Shown: positions 8,689 to 17,919 of the stretch, piece by piece
Position numbering within the stretch: position 1 is the first letter of the stretch
How the letters are laid out: every line of letters begins with the position of its first letter
Assembly: GCA_025966315.1 (NCBI GenBank)
Contig: JAOPUZ010000021.1
Coordinates: 1 to 64,000 of the forward strand
Direction of reading: 5' to 3'
Origin: Frankiales bacterium
Lineage (GTDB): Bacteria; Actinomycetota; Actinomycetes; Mycobacteriales; Jatrophihabitantaceae
Length of the DNA: 64,000 nucleotides
Translations under genes and position numbers: made by a program
The notes under the pieces: model-generated
Database searches by the model: none
Told to the model about the DNA's origin: nothing
Seen by the model: only the letters and a program-made list of their open reading frames with translations

Positions 8689-9483
8689 GTGACCTCAGCT
8701 GATCTCGCCATCGCGCTGGAACTGGCCGACCGTGCCGATGCGATCACCATCGAGCGCTTCCGCGCGGCTGACCTACAGGTGAGCAGCAAGCCCGATCTCA
8801 CGCCGGTGAGTGACGCCGACCAGGCCGTCGAGCGCATGATCGGTGAATACCTGGCGCACGCTCGTCCCGACGATGCACTGCTCGGCGAGGAGTACGGCAC
8901 CATCAACCCGACCGGAAACGCCACCCGACAGTGGGTGGTGGACCCGATCGACGGCACCAAGAATTTCGTCCGTGGCGTTCCCGTCTGGGCCACCCTGATC
9001 GCGCTGCTCGTCGATGGTGTCCCGATCCTCGGTGTCGCCTCGGCTCCGGCACTGGGTCAGCGTTGGTGGGCCAGCCGCGGTGCGGGCGCTTTCGGCCAGA
9101 GCGCCGGCCAAGAGCCGAGACCACTGCGGGTCTCAGCGGTATCGGAACTCGCCGACGCCTCGCTGTCCTATGCCTCGCTGTCGGGCTGGGACGAGGTCGG
9201 CAAGCTCAGCGCAATCGTCTCGCTCAGCACGACGGTCTGGCGGTCGCGGGCGTACGGCGACTTCTGGTCGTACCTGCTGGTGGCCGAGGGAGCGGTAGAC
9301 CTGGCCGCCGAACCGGAGCTCTCACTGTGGGATATGGCCGCCCTGTATCCCATCGTCACCGAAGCAGGCGGTCGATTCACCGGCTTGGACGGCGTGGACG
9401 GCGTTCAGCAGGGCAATGCCGCCGCGTCCAACGGGCTGCTGCACAACGAGCTACTGGCCGCCTTGCGCGCAGATACTCGCTGA
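8689..9483 (+). CDS. hisN: Histidinol-phosphatase, inositol monophosphatase family
   Basis: A 264-residue IMPase-superfamily enzyme. The metal-binding motifs are GEEYG (around residue 66), DPIDGTKNF (around residue 85) and [17 protein letters not shown] near residue 208. Actinobacteria use this HisN type for dephosphorylating L-histidinol phosphate instead of the HisB/PHP enzymes. The length fits the family. The start is a GTG at 8689. A broader inositol-phosphatase role is possible, but gene context near aroA/rsgA is the usual actinobacterial hisN setting. Confidence 0.88.
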   Translation: MTSADLAIALELADRADAITIERFRAADLQVSSKPDLTPVSDADQAVERMIGEYLAHARPDDALLGEEYGTINPTGNATRQWVVDPIDGTKNFVRGVPVWATLIALLVDGVPILGVASAPALGQRWWASRGAGAFGQSAGQEPRPLRVSAVSELADASLSYASLSGWDEVGKLSAIVSLSTTVWRSRAYGDFWSYLLVAEGAVDLAAEPELSLWDMAALYPIVTEAGGRFTGLDGVDGVQQGNAAASNGLLHNELLAALRADTR

Positions 9484-9490
9484 CGTGGGA

Positions 9491-10024
9491 CTACCGGGCC
9501 AGCCCGGTCACGATCTGGGCGCTCGGCAGTTTCGCCAGGAGCGAGCCCGGCAGCCGGAGCTTGGATTTGCGGACTCCGCTGCCGATGATGACGTCGCCGC
9601 CCTCGACGACTTCGGGAGCGAGGTACACCGGCCAAGCCTCGGGTAGCCCGATCGGCGTTATGCCGCCGTACTCCATGCCGGTGCTGGCCACCGCGTCGTC
9701 CATCGGCGCGAAGGACGCCTTCCGGACGTCGAGCAGCTTGCGCACCACGCCGTTCACGTCCGCCCGCATCGTCGCGGGCACCACACAGGCAGCGAAGCGG
9801 GCCACCCCTTCCCGCCGGCCGGTGACCACGACGCAGTTGGCCGACTCAGCCAAGGTGACGCCGTACCGGTCGCAGAATTGCGCCGTATCGGACAGCGCCG
9901 GGTCGATCTCGGCCACCTGAATCGCTGCTGACGCGGGCCAGCCGGCCATGAAAACGGACACCGGCTTGGCCACCAAATCGGTCGACGCGTCGGTCAACGG
10001 CAGCCAGTGGAGCGTTTCGATCAT
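9491..10024 (-). CDS. YbaK/aminoacyl-tRNA deacylase-domain protein, divergent paralogue
   Basis: About 177 residues with the YbaK/ProX-like fold, seen from VVVTGRREGVARFAACVVP and the segment ADVNGVVRKLLDVRKASFA, which contains the conserved lysine region, followed by GMEYGGITPIGLP. This is a second trans-editing-like protein in the window, only weakly similar to the one at 1405-1881. The start is uncertain: ATG at 10024 (MIETLHW) is preferred because upstream starts would run into the divergent antiporter-regulator gene at 10091; an ATG at 10042 is possible. The gene ends 7 bases after convergent hisN. Confidence 0.82.
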   Translation of the reverse strand: MIETLHWLPLTDASTDLVAKPVSVFMAGWPASAAIQVAEIDPALSDTAQFCDRYGVTLAESANCVVVTGRREGVARFAACVVPATMRADVNGVVRKLLDVRKASFAPMDDAVASTGMEYGGITPIGLPEAWPVYLAPEVVEGGDVIIGSGVRKSKLRLPGSLLAKLPSAQIVTGLAR

Positions 10025-10090
10025 CCACTCATGATGCGGCATCCGTACCCTGGAGGACCGACCCCATCGTCCCGCACGAGAAGAGCAACT

Positions 10091-10600
10091 GTGAAGTCGC
10101 AGAGTCACCCCATCGACATCATCAGCCGCGCACTACCCGGTATCGGCATCTGCCAGGAGCTGGAACTCCGCAGTGGACGCCGTATCGGCATCGTGACCCG
10201 CCGCGACGGTCTGCGCGACCTGGTGATCTATGACGCGGAGGACCCTGACGCCTCGACCGACCATGTCGAGCTGTCGGACGAAGAAGCCGACGCGATCGCT
10301 GAGATCCTCGGCGCCCCGCAACTCGTCATGCAGCTGGCCGGGCTGCAGAAGCAATCCGCCGGGCTGTTGGTCGAGCAGATCGAGGTGGCGGCCGCCTCGC
10401 CGTTCGCCGGCCGGACGCTCGGTGATACCCAGGTGCGCAGCCGAACCGGCGCGTCGATCGTTGCGGTGATTCGACAGGGTGAGCCGATTGCCTCACCCGC
10501 CCCGGATTTCGGACTCCAGAGCGGTGACTTGGTGGTCGTCGTGGGCACCAAGGATGCAATGGACCAGGTCGGCGCCATCCTCGACGGCAGCACCGGGTAG
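10091..10600 (+). CDS. Cation:proton antiporter regulatory subunit, TrkA-C domain (KhtT-like)
   Basis: A 169-residue soluble protein. Its C-terminal half (about residues 85-165) is a TrkA-C/RCK-C domain with LLVEQIEVAAASPFAGRTLG and SGDLVVVVGTKDAM. The N-terminal part resembles KhtT-type regulators of Kef-like potassium/proton antiporters. The GTG start at 10091 is chosen because an AGAAGAG ribosome site precedes it and earlier starts would overlap the neighbouring gene. The membrane antiporter gene follows after 6 bases, so the two form a KhtTU-like pair for potassium or pH homeostasis. Confidence 0.88.
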   Translation: MKSQSHPIDIISRALPGIGICQELELRSGRRIGIVTRRDGLRDLVIYDAEDPDASTDHVELSDEEADAIAEILGAPQLVMQLAGLQKQSAGLLVEQIEVAAASPFAGRTLGDTQVRSRTGASIVAVIRQGEPIASPAPDFGLQSGDLVVVVGTKDAMDQVGAILDGSTG

Positions 10601-10606
10601 GCCTCG

Positions 10607-11824
10607 ATGGTCGACTACCCCGATGACGGGTTCGTAGCCGCCACCCGCCTGCTCGCGGCCGACGCCGTGACTGATAACGCTCACATCGCTGTCCTGCTCA
10701 TCGAACTCGGCGCGATCTTGTTCGCGCTCGGCGTGCTCGGTCGCATCGCCCGGCGCCTCAAGCTGCCCGTCATTCCGCTCTACCTGCTGGCCGGGCTGGC
10801 TTTCGGCCAAGGCGGGGTACTGCGTCTGAGCGCCAGCCAGGAATTCATCAGCGTGGCCGCCAACATCGGCGTGATCCTGTTGCTGGTGATGCTCGGGCTC
10901 GAATACTCGGCGTCCGAGCTCAAATCGAGCCTGCGGGTGCAGGCCCCGGTGGGCGCGATCGACGGCCTGCTCAACGCGGTGCCCGGTGCGCTGGTGGCCC
11001 TGATCGCCGGCTGGGGCGCGACCGCGGCCGTGGCGTTGGCTGGCATCACCTGGGTCTCCAGCTCCGGCGTCATTGCCAAGAATCTCGGCGACAGCGGCCG
11101 TCTGGGTAACCGCGAAACGCCGGTCATCCTCGGTGTGCTGGTCATCGAAGATCTCGCGATGGCCATCTATCTGCCGCTGCTCACGGCATTGCTGGCCGGG
11201 GGCGGCACGGTCACGATCCTGGTCGCCGTGCTGATCGCGGTCGGCACCGTCGCGGTGGTGCTGGTCGCCGCGACGCGCTACGGCGAACAGATCACCGCAC
11301 TGGTTTCGGCCAAGGACCCGGAGTCCCTGCTGTTGGGCGTGTTCGGTTTGACCTTGCTGGTCGCCGGCGTCGCCGAACAGCTGAAGGTGTCGGCCGCGGT
11401 CGGAGCCTTCCTGGTTGGCATCGCCGTTTCGGGGACCGTCGCCGAGACGGCCGTCGAGCTGCTGTCGCCGCTGCGCGACCTGTTCGCGGCGGCGTTCTTC
11501 GTCTTCTTCGGCCTGTCTACGAAGCCGGGCTTGCTGCTGGGCGTGCTGCCGCTGGCGCTGTTGCTCACCGTGGTGTGCGCGTCGACGAAGGTGGCCACCG
11601 GCTATATCGCGGCCAGGCGGAATCGGATCGGACGGCGCGGCAAGTGGCGGGCCGCGGTCACGCTCATTCCACGGGGTGAGTTCTCGGTCGTGGTGGCCGC
11701 CCTGGCCGTCGGGGCGGGCGCGGAGGCACAGCTCGGCCCGCTCACGGCCTGCTTCGTGCTACTCACCATCGTGCTCGGCGCCCTGGTCAGCAAGCTGCCG
11801 GACCGCCTCAAGGCACAACCGTAG
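10607..11824 (+). CDS. CPA2-family cation:proton antiporter (KhtU-like)
   Basis: A 405-residue polytopic membrane protein with about 12 transmembrane segments, starting near residue 25. Typical CPA2 features are the IPLYLLAGLAFGQGG segment, LLLVMLGLEYSASELK, a half-helix region SSSGVIAKNLGD and VILGVLVIEDLAMA, where the acidic residues belong to the ion-binding core. It lacks the cytoplasmic RCK domain of KefC, which the small gene directly upstream supplies as a separate subunit. The ATG at 10607 follows the upstream stop by six bases. It probably exports K+ (or NH4+) in exchange for protons; the ion is inferred. Confidence 0.9.
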   Translation: MVDYPDDGFVAATRLLAADAVTDNAHIAVLLIELGAILFALGVLGRIARRLKLPVIPLYLLAGLAFGQGGVLRLSASQEFISVAANIGVILLLVMLGLEYSASELKSSLRVQAPVGAIDGLLNAVPGALVALIAGWGATAAVALAGITWVSSSGVIAKNLGDSGRLGNRETPVILGVLVIEDLAMAIYLPLLTALLAGGGTVTILVAVLIAVGTVAVVLVAATRYGEQITALVSAKDPESLLLGVFGLTLLVAGVAEQLKVSAAVGAFLVGIAVSGTVAETAVELLSPLRDLFAAAFFVFFGLSTKPGLLLGVLPLALLLTVVCASTKVATGYIAARRNRIGRRGKWRAAVTLIPRGEFSVVVAALAVGAGAEAQLGPLTACFVLLTIVLGALVSKLPDRLKAQP

Positions 11825-11890
11825 CCACGTCGCACCGCCGACTCGGTAGCGTCGGGGCCAGATCGTCGCAGCACCCAGAGAGGAACGTCG

Positions 11891-12601
11891 TTGACTATCG
11901 GAACCGCGGACAATCCGCGCCAGAACGTTGCCTTCGCGAGCAACGGCGACACTGCCCACGGCTATCTCGCGCTGCCGCCCAGCGGCAGCGGCCCAGGGGT
12001 CATCGTCATCCAGGAATGGTGGGGCCTGACCGACCACATCGTCGACATCTGCGACCGGCTGGCGGGCGCGGGCTTCGTCGCGGTTGCGCCGGATCTGTTC
12101 GGCGGCAGTACGACCCACGATTCGGACGAGGCCGGCGAGCTGATGATGCGACTCCCGGTGGCCCGGGCCGCCCGTGATCTTGCCGGTGCGGTCGACTACC
12201 TGCTCGAACTGCCGGCGGTCACCTCGTCGAAGGTCGGGGCGGTCGGCTTCTGCATGGGCGGCGGCTTCGTGCTGCTGCTGGCCGCTCAGCAGGGCGACCG
12301 GATCGGCGCTGCGGTGCCGTTCTACGGTGTCGGGCCGGCGGTCCCCCACCAGTTCGCGGGCATCACGGCTGCCGTGCAAGGTCATTACGCAATCGACGAC
12401 GAGTTCTACCCGGTCGCCGAGGCCCGCGATCAGGAACACGAGATACGAAAAGAGTCCGGCGCCGAAACGGAGTTCTTCTACTACCCGGCCGGGCACGCCT
12501 TCCACAATGACCAGGATTTGCTCGGGACCTACGATGCCGAGAGCGCGAAACTGGCCTGGACGCGAACCGTGCGTTTCCTGCACGACAGGCTCGATGGATG
12601 A
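11891..12601 (+). CDS. Dienelactone hydrolase family protein
   Basis: A 236-residue alpha/beta hydrolase of the dienelactone hydrolase family. The cysteine nucleophile is in GFCMGGG, the supporting Glu in IQEWWG, Asp in YAIDDEF and His in AGHAFHND, matching the Cys-His-Asp triad of this family. It would act on lactones or small esters; a specific chlorocatechol pathway is not indicated. The start is a TTG at 11891, chosen for the AGAGAGGAA ribosome site just upstream. The stop overlaps the next start by four bases (ATGA), so it is coupled to the F420-type oxidoreductase. Confidence 0.9.
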   Translation: MTIGTADNPRQNVAFASNGDTAHGYLALPPSGSGPGVIVIQEWWGLTDHIVDICDRLAGAGFVAVAPDLFGGSTTHDSDEAGELMMRLPVARAARDLAGAVDYLLELPAVTSSKVGAVGFCMGGGFVLLLAAQQGDRIGAAVPFYGVGPAVPHQFAGITAAVQGHYAIDDEFYPVAEARDQEHEIRKESGAETEFFYYPAGHAFHNDQDLLGTYDAESAKLAWTRTVRFLHDRLDG

Positions 12602-13542
12602 CCACCGCACGCACCCTCGGACGGCCGTTGCTCGGGTTCGGGCTGCCGGTATCTGGAAGCTGGGCCACGGCAGCGAACCTGACCGAGATCGCCACCTCGG
12701 CCGAGGCGGCCGGCTACGACTCGCTGTGGTCCTTTCAACGTTTGTTGCATCCGGTCGGCGCGCAGTGGGGATCCACCTACGAGTCAGTCGCCGACCCGCT
12801 CATCACGCTGGGCTTCGTCGCGGCGCAGACCCAGCGGGTCCGGCTCGGGGTGGCCGTCCTGAACGCGCCGTTCTTCAGCCCGATCCAACTGGCCAAACAG
12901 ATCGCCACGCTGGACCTGGTGTCGAATGGACGGCTCGATGTCGGGCTGGGGCTGGGGTGGGCCCCGGAGGAATTTGCGGCCGTCGGGGTACCGATGCAGC
13001 ACCGCGGCCGGCGGACCGAGGAATTCATACGCTGTCTGCGACACATCCTGGTCGACGATCAGGTCAGCTTCGACGGCGAGTTCTACCATGTCCCGCTGTC
13101 CACGATCGAGCCCAAACCAGTGCAGCGCCCGCAGCCTCCGATCCTGCTGGGTGGTTCAGTGGATGCCGCGCTACGCCGCGTCGGACGGTTGGCCGACGGC
13201 TGGATTTCGAGCAGTCGCCAGAACCTGTCCGACATCGGCTCGGCCGTCAGGCTCATCAAGGACGCGGCCAGCGCGGCCGGCCGGGACGCCGAACAACTGC
13301 GCATCGTCGTCCGCGGCGTGGCGAAGCTGACCGCGTCGAGTGCGGGCGGTGCGTCCCGTAAGCCGTTGCAGGGCAACGCGAGCGACATCGCCGGCGACCT
13401 GGAGCGGCTGGCCGAGCAGGGCGTCACCGAGGTGTTTCTCGACCCCAACTTCGACCCTGAGATCGGTTCGCCGTCCGTCGATCCGGCGGCAGCCATGCTG
13501 GCGGCGCGGCGCCTGCTGGAAGCCTGCGCCCCAGCGGCCTGA
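12598..13542 (+). CDS. LLM-class F420-dependent oxidoreductase
   Basis: A 314-residue luciferase-like (beta/alpha)8 protein. The N-terminal GFGLPVSGSWATAANL, the central VAVLNAPFFSPIQLAKQIA with NGRLDVGLGLGW, and the C-terminal region match the Rv-type F420-dependent LLM oxidoreductases. Such enzymes use reduced coenzyme F420 (or FMN) to reduce diverse substrates. The ATG overlaps the stop of the dienelactone hydrolase, so the pair may act on the same compound; this is inference. The next gene is convergent, ending at 13601. Confidence 0.87.
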   Translation: MTTARTLGRPLLGFGLPVSGSWATAANLTEIATSAEAAGYDSLWSFQRLLHPVGAQWGSTYESVADPLITLGFVAAQTQRVRLGVAVLNAPFFSPIQLAKQIATLDLVSNGRLDVGLGLGWAPEEFAAVGVPMQHRGRRTEEFIRCLRHILVDDQVSFDGEFYHVPLSTIEPKPVQRPQPPILLGGSVDAALRRVGRLADGWISSSRQNLSDIGSAVRLIKDAASAAGRDAEQLRIVVRGVAKLTASSAGGASRKPLQGNASDIAGDLERLAEQGVTEVFLDPNFDPEIGSPSVDPAAAMLAARRLLEACAPAA

Positions 13543-13600
13543 AACACCGGCCCGCGTTCGGCTTGGCCCGGTCCTGGGTCGATCAACTGCGATCAGCGGA

Positions 13601-15847
13601 TCAGCCGCCCAGCAGGTTCGCGGCCGCGGCCTCGATGGTGGCTTCGTCCAACAGCACTGCTCGGGCGGCGTCACCGAGCGGTATGAAACTGTCCGCGCTG
13701 GTAACGCGTTCGATCGCTCCCCGGAAGCCACCGTCGACGAGGGCGGTCACCACGCCTTCGGATACCCCGCCGGAGCGCCTGGTCTCATCCACCACCAGAA
13801 CGCGGCCGGTGGCGGCCGATTCCCGGACGATGTCGGCGGTGGGCAGCGGTGACAGCCAGCGTAGGTCGACGACTCGGATCGAAAAGCCGCGGGCCGCTAA
13901 CCGGTTGGCCACGCGCAGGCTCATCCGCAGGCCGTTACCGAAGGTGATGACGGTGAGGTCGGTGCCTTCGCCGTCCCCCACGATCCAGCGTCGCGCCTTT
14001 CCGATCGGGACGTGTTCGGCCGACCAGGCCGCCGGCGCGGAGTAGGGAGCCAGCCAGCCGCCGTCATTGTCAGCGAACAAGTCCCGCTCGTGGTAAAGGG
14101 CAATCGGCTCCAGGAAGACGCTCACGGTGCCTTCGGTGTGCGCGGCGGCCAGTAACGTCCGCAGCATTCGCGGCGCATCCGACGGATGAGCCGGCACCGC
14201 GACGACCAGCCCGGGAATGTCACGTAGCGCCGCGACGGAGTTGTCATTGTGGAAGTGGCCACCGAAGCCCTTCTGATAACCGAGGCCGGCGATCCTGACC
14301 ACCATCGGATTTCGGTATTGGCCTTGGGAAAAGAATTGCAGGGTGGCCGCTTCGCCGCGCAATTGATCGGCGGCGTTGTGTAGATAAGCCAGGTATTGAA
14401 TCTCGGGTATCGGTAGGAAATTGGCCAGGCCGGAGCCGAGGCCGACGCCCAGGATGGCCTGCTCGTCCAGGACGGTGTCGAACACGCGCGCGGCGGTGAA
14501 CTGTTTACGTAAACCCCGCGTGACGCCGTAGACGCCGCCCTTCACCGCGACGTCCTCGCCGAACAGGATCGCCTGGGGCCGGCGCGCCAACTCGTCGTGC
14601 AGGCTCCGGTTGATGGATTGCGCGAGGGTCAGCGGACCCTCCGACTCGGGCAGCCCACCGTCGAATATCGCCGCCCGATCCGTCGGCGGGTTCGCGACTT
14701 CGGCGACGCTCACGCCGCTGGCGATTCGTTCTGCTCGCCGGGGAGCAATCGGCGCGATGATTTCTGTCGCGGACGTCAATTGCGGCAGCTTCATCACCTC
14801 GGCGGCCGTCCGGGCGACTTCGGACCGGATCCGCTCGTATTCAGTGACCAGATCCGCGCCGTTGGCGAAACCTGAGGACACCAGCAACTTGGCGGTACCC
14901 AGCAACGGATCCCGCGCGTAGTCGGCGGTGATGTCGGATTGGCTGCGATACGCCACCTCGGCGTCGGATCCGGCGTGGCCCATGAACCGCACGGTTCGCA
15001 GGTGCAAGAAGGCGGGCGCTCGTTTCGTCCGCACGTAGGTTGCGGCCTGGACGGCGGCGTCGTAAACGTCGGCCAGGTCGCAGCCGTCGACGGCGAGGTA
15101 GCGAAGCCCGGGCCGGCCCGAGAACCGCTGGCTGATCCAGCCTGACGGTGTGGGCGTGCTGATGCCGAGGCCGTTGTCCTCGCAGACCATCAGCATCGGC
15201 ACCGGAATGCCCTGGTAGATCGTGTTGGAGGAGGTGTTGAACGCCCCGACCAGCGTGGAGTGATTGACCGAGGCATCGCCGAAGCTGGTGACCACGATGG
15301 CGTCGGCGTCGAAACCGGTGTCCAGGCCGAGTCGCTTGGCCCGGCCGAGCGCGTAGGCCAGGCCGACGCTGCGCGGCAGGTGTGAGGCGATCGTCGAGGT
15401 CTGCGGGATCACCGCCAGGTCTTTGTTGCCGAAGACTTTGTGCCGACCACCGGCAATGGGCTCGCTGGTCGCCGCCGCTACGCCCAGCAGGATGTCGCGA
15501 ACCGGATCCTGATCCGGCACTTGCTGGGCCCGAGCGCAATAAAAACCACCGGAGCGGTAATGCAACAAGGCCGGATCGGTCGGGCGCACCGCCGCGGCGA
15601 CCCCTGCGTTCCCTTCATGCCCGGACGACGCGATGGTGTAGAAACCGCGGCCGGCCAGCTGCATTTCTTTGGCCGCGAAGTCGGTATGCCGGGACCGGCA
15701 CTGCGCGATGAACAATTCGGCGGCAAGCTCGATCGTCAGAGTGCTACCGGCTCGGACCGGTCCCCCAGGTCTTCGGCCGGCGACGCCCTGCAGCGCAGCG
15801 GCAGCAACGCTGAAGTGCTCGTCCAGCGGATGTTTATCGGCAGGCAC
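13601..15847 (-). CDS. Fused E1 alpha/beta subunits of a 2-oxoacid (branched-chain type) dehydrogenase
   Basis: A thiamine-diphosphate enzyme of about 748 residues joining E1 alpha and E1 beta in one chain. The alpha half shows HYRSGGFYCARAQ, the ThDP motif TSFGDASVNHSTLVGAFN with EDNGLGIS, and the loop GHAGSDAEVAYRS. The beta half shows FGEDVAVKGGVYGVTRGL, DTVLDEQAILGVGLGSGL and EIQYLAYLHNAADQLRGEA. It would decarboxylate a 2-oxoacid and pass the acyl group to E2. No E2 or E3 gene lies nearby, so it is an orphan here. The start is uncertain: GTG at 15847 leaves a 52-base gap from the GH13 gene; ATG at 15940 would overlap that gene by about 40 bases. Neither has a clear ribosome site. Confidence 0.85.
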   Translation of the reverse strand: MPADKHPLDEHFSVAAAALQGVAGRRPGGPVRAGSTLTIELAAELFIAQCRSRHTDFAAKEMQLAGRGFYTIASSGHEGNAGVAAAVRPTDPALLHYRSGGFYCARAQQVPDQDPVRDILLGVAAATSEPIAGGRHKVFGNKDLAVIPQTSTIASHLPRSVGLAYALGRAKRLGLDTGFDADAIVVTSFGDASVNHSTLVGAFNTSSNTIYQGIPVPMLMVCEDNGLGISTPTPSGWISQRFSGRPGLRYLAVDGCDLADVYDAAVQAATYVRTKRAPAFLHLRTVRFMGHAGSDAEVAYRSQSDITADYARDPLLGTAKLLVSSGFANGADLVTEYERIRSEVARTAAEVMKLPQLTSATEIIAPIAPRRAERIASGVSVAEVANPPTDRAAIFDGGLPESEGPLTLAQSINRSLHDELARRPQAILFGEDVAVKGGVYGVTRGLRKQFTAARVFDTVLDEQAILGVGLGSGLANFLPIPEIQYLAYLHNAADQLRGEAATLQFFSQGQYRNPMVVRIAGLGYQKGFGGHFHNDNSVAALRDIPGLVVAVPAHPSDAPRMLRTLLAAAHTEGTVSVFLEPIALYHERDLFADNDGGWLAPYSAPAAWSAEHVPIGKARRWIVGDGEGTDLTVITFGNGLRMSLRVANRLAARGFSIRVVDLRWLSPLPTADIVRESAATGRVLVVDETRRSGGVSEGVVTALVDGGFRGAIERVTSADSFIPLGDAARAVLLDEATIEAAAANLLGG

Positions 15848-15899
15848 CGGTACATCTAACCGCGCGCTGATCGGATCGCAAGCGAAGACACCGGCAACG

Positions 15900-17510
15900 T
15901 CACTTCCGAACGAGCTCGAATATCCCGTAACCGAAAGCATCGGCGTCGATCCGGCCGCCCGCGACCCGTACGCCTTGGGCCAGCAATGCATGACCCGAAC
16001 TGATGTCACTCAGCTCGATGCTCGCGTGTTCGCGGCGTGGATTGACGACCACGAGATGGGATTCACCGCGCAGATAGGCGAACGGGTAGCCCGCGGACAG
16101 CACCCGGGTCGCGCCCCGGCCGCCCAGGGCCGGCGTGGTCCGTCGTAGCGCGATCAGCCGGCGGACCAATGCGAGCACCGAATCGTCACGCTCGAGTTGG
16201 TCGGCGACCGTCGGACGGTCAGCCGCCGGGTCGATCGGCAAGTACAACTGTGCGCTCGGGGCCGCGGAGAAGCCGGCGTTGCGCTCGTCACTCCATTGCA
16301 TCGGCGTTCGGGCCCCGGCCCGGTTGTAATAGCCGGGAAAGATGACGCTGCCTTCGACGTCCGGCAGATCCGACTGGTAGCGCTGGGCGATTTCGTCGCC
16401 GTAATAGATGGACGGCACGGTGCCCCAGGTGAGTAGGAACGTGAACGCGGCCCCGAGTTGTTCTTCGGTGCGCGAACCAACCGCCAGCCGGGAAAAGTCA
16501 TGGTCGGCCGACGCCAGCAGAATTGGCCGATCCGGCCAGTGCTTGCGGATCTCATCCCAGGCGCGCAGGAAAATCGCGGTGGATCCGTTGCCGTTCGCGT
16601 CGAAAAAGCAGGGCGCCGCCGGGGGCCGCCCGTACAGCCGTCCCGCCCCACCGTTGTTGAACAGCGATCCGTGCTCGGCGTTGATCACCAGGAAGAAATC
16701 GGCGTGAAAGGCCGCCGACGGTTGGTGCCGCGGTTCGGTGCCTTCCGGAATGATGACGGCCGCGGGATATGCCTCAGACAACCAGCCCCGCAGCTCGGCC
16801 CACAACGCGGTGGTCTGGAGATGCCCGGGGTCGCCCTTGACCAGCGAGAACGCCATGTCCACCCGGAATCCGGCCACGCCGCGGTCCAGCCAGAAAGCCA
16901 TGATGTCCCGTAACGCCTGCCGATTTCGCCGGGGGCCGGGGGCATCGACGGATACCCGCCAGGGCTCATCCGCGCGCAACACGGCGTAGCCGAAATTCAG
17001 GGCCGGTTGGGCGTCATAGAAGTTTTTCAGATAGAAGCCAGTGCGCGGGCCCGGGCTGGACACCCACGGTGTCTGTCCTGGGGCGCCCGGGGAGTTCTGC
17101 TGGCCATCCGAGCGGTCGGCCCAGACGTAACGGTCACCGTCCACGGATGGCCCGGTTGACTTGAGCTCGGCTTGAAACCAGGCGTGCTCGACGGACGTAT
17201 GCCCGGCCACCAGGTCCAACAGCACTCGGATGCCACGATCCGATGCGGCCTCGATCACGGCGATCAGGTCGTCGTTGGTGCCGTACCGGGGCGCAACCTG
17301 GAGGTAGTCGGACACGTCGTAGCCGGCGTCGACGAAGGGTGAGGCGAAGCATGGGTTGAACCAGATCGTGTCGATCCCAAGCCACTGCAAGTAGTCGAGA
17401 TGGGCCAATACGCCGGGCAGATCGCCGACGCCGTCAGCGTTGCTGTCGGCGAAGGACTGCGGGTAGATCTCATAGAGGATCGCGTCGGCCAGCCAGTCGG
17501 ACGGGTCCAT
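15900..17510 (-). CDS. GH13 alpha-glucosidase/amylase-type glycoside hydrolase
   Basis: A roughly 536-residue GH13 enzyme with a (beta/alpha)8 catalytic barrel. Conserved regions: the DGVGDL motif near residue 26, FNPCFASPFVDAGYDVSDY, the nucleophile Asp in GFRVDMAF, the acid/base Glu in IIPEGTEP and the third carboxylate in SADHDF. It would cleave or transfer alpha-glucosyl units (trehalose-synthase/oligo-glucosidase branch); the exact specificity is open. There is no signal peptide, so it is cytoplasmic. The ATG at 17510 (MDPSDWLAD) is chosen because homologues begin just before AILYEIYPQSF and longer versions would overlap the divergent gene at 17578. It is upstream of the E1 gene on the same strand. 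Confidence 0.9.
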   Translation of the reverse strand: MDPSDWLADAILYEIYPQSFADSNADGVGDLPGVLAHLDYLQWLGIDTIWFNPCFASPFVDAGYDVSDYLQVAPRYGTNDDLIAVIEAASDRGIRVLLDLVAGHTSVEHAWFQAELKSTGPSVDGDRYVWADRSDGQQNSPGAPGQTPWVSSPGPRTGFYLKNFYDAQPALNFGYAVLRADEPWRVSVDAPGPRRNRQALRDIMAFWLDRGVAGFRVDMAFSLVKGDPGHLQTTALWAELRGWLSEAYPAAVIIPEGTEPRHQPSAAFHADFFLVINAEHGSLFNNGGAGRLYGRPPAAPCFFDANGNGSTAIFLRAWDEIRKHWPDRPILLASADHDFSRLAVGSRTEEQLGAAFTFLLTWGTVPSIYYGDEIAQRYQSDLPDVEGSVIFPGYYNRAGARTPMQWSDERNAGFSAAPSAQLYLPIDPAADRPTVADQLERDDSVLALVRRLIALRRTTPALGGRGATRVLSAGYPFAYLRGESHLVVVNPRREHASIELSDISSGHALLAQGVRVAGGRIDADAFGYGIFELVRK

Positions 17511-17577
17511 ATCGGCATCACCAGCGCGCGTCACCGGCCCACCATAATCGGGTGATCCTGCTCGATAGGCTCGCGGT

Positions 17578-17919
17578 ATGTCATCGATCGCCGAGACACC
17601 GGAACCTCCGTACACCGCGGTCATCTTCACGTCGCGGCTCAGCGGCGACCACGACGGGTACTCGGCCATGGCCACCGTGATGGAACAGCTCGCCGCCACG
17701 CAGCCGGGCTACCTCGGCATCGAAAGCGCACGCGAGCAGATTGGCATCACGGTGTCCTACTGGCGGTCTGCGGCCGACGCACGAGCCTGGAAAGCGGTGG
17801 CCGAACACCAGATCGCGCAACGCTTGGGGCGCCAGCGTTGGTACCAGGCGTACCGAATACGGGTCGCGACTGTGGAACGGGAGTACGGCCACGCCGATCC
17901 ATCCGAAGGATCCGGCTGA
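17578..17919 (+). CDS. Antibiotic biosynthesis monooxygenase (ABM)-fold protein
   Basis: A 113-residue dimeric alpha/beta-barrel (ABM superfamily) protein. The pattern YTAVIFTSRLSGD, a central YLGIESAREQIGITVSYW and the final YRIRVATVEREYGH matches small heme-degrading or quinone-oxygenase-like proteins of unknown substrate. The length is normal. It is divergent from the GH13 gene with a 67-base gap. The stop at 17919 is followed by a gene-poor stretch. Confidence 0.87.
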   Translation: MSSIAETPEPPYTAVIFTSRLSGDHDGYSAMATVMEQLAATQPGYLGIESAREQIGITVSYWRSAADARAWKAVAEHQIAQRLGRQRWYQAYRIRVATVEREYGHADPSEGSG

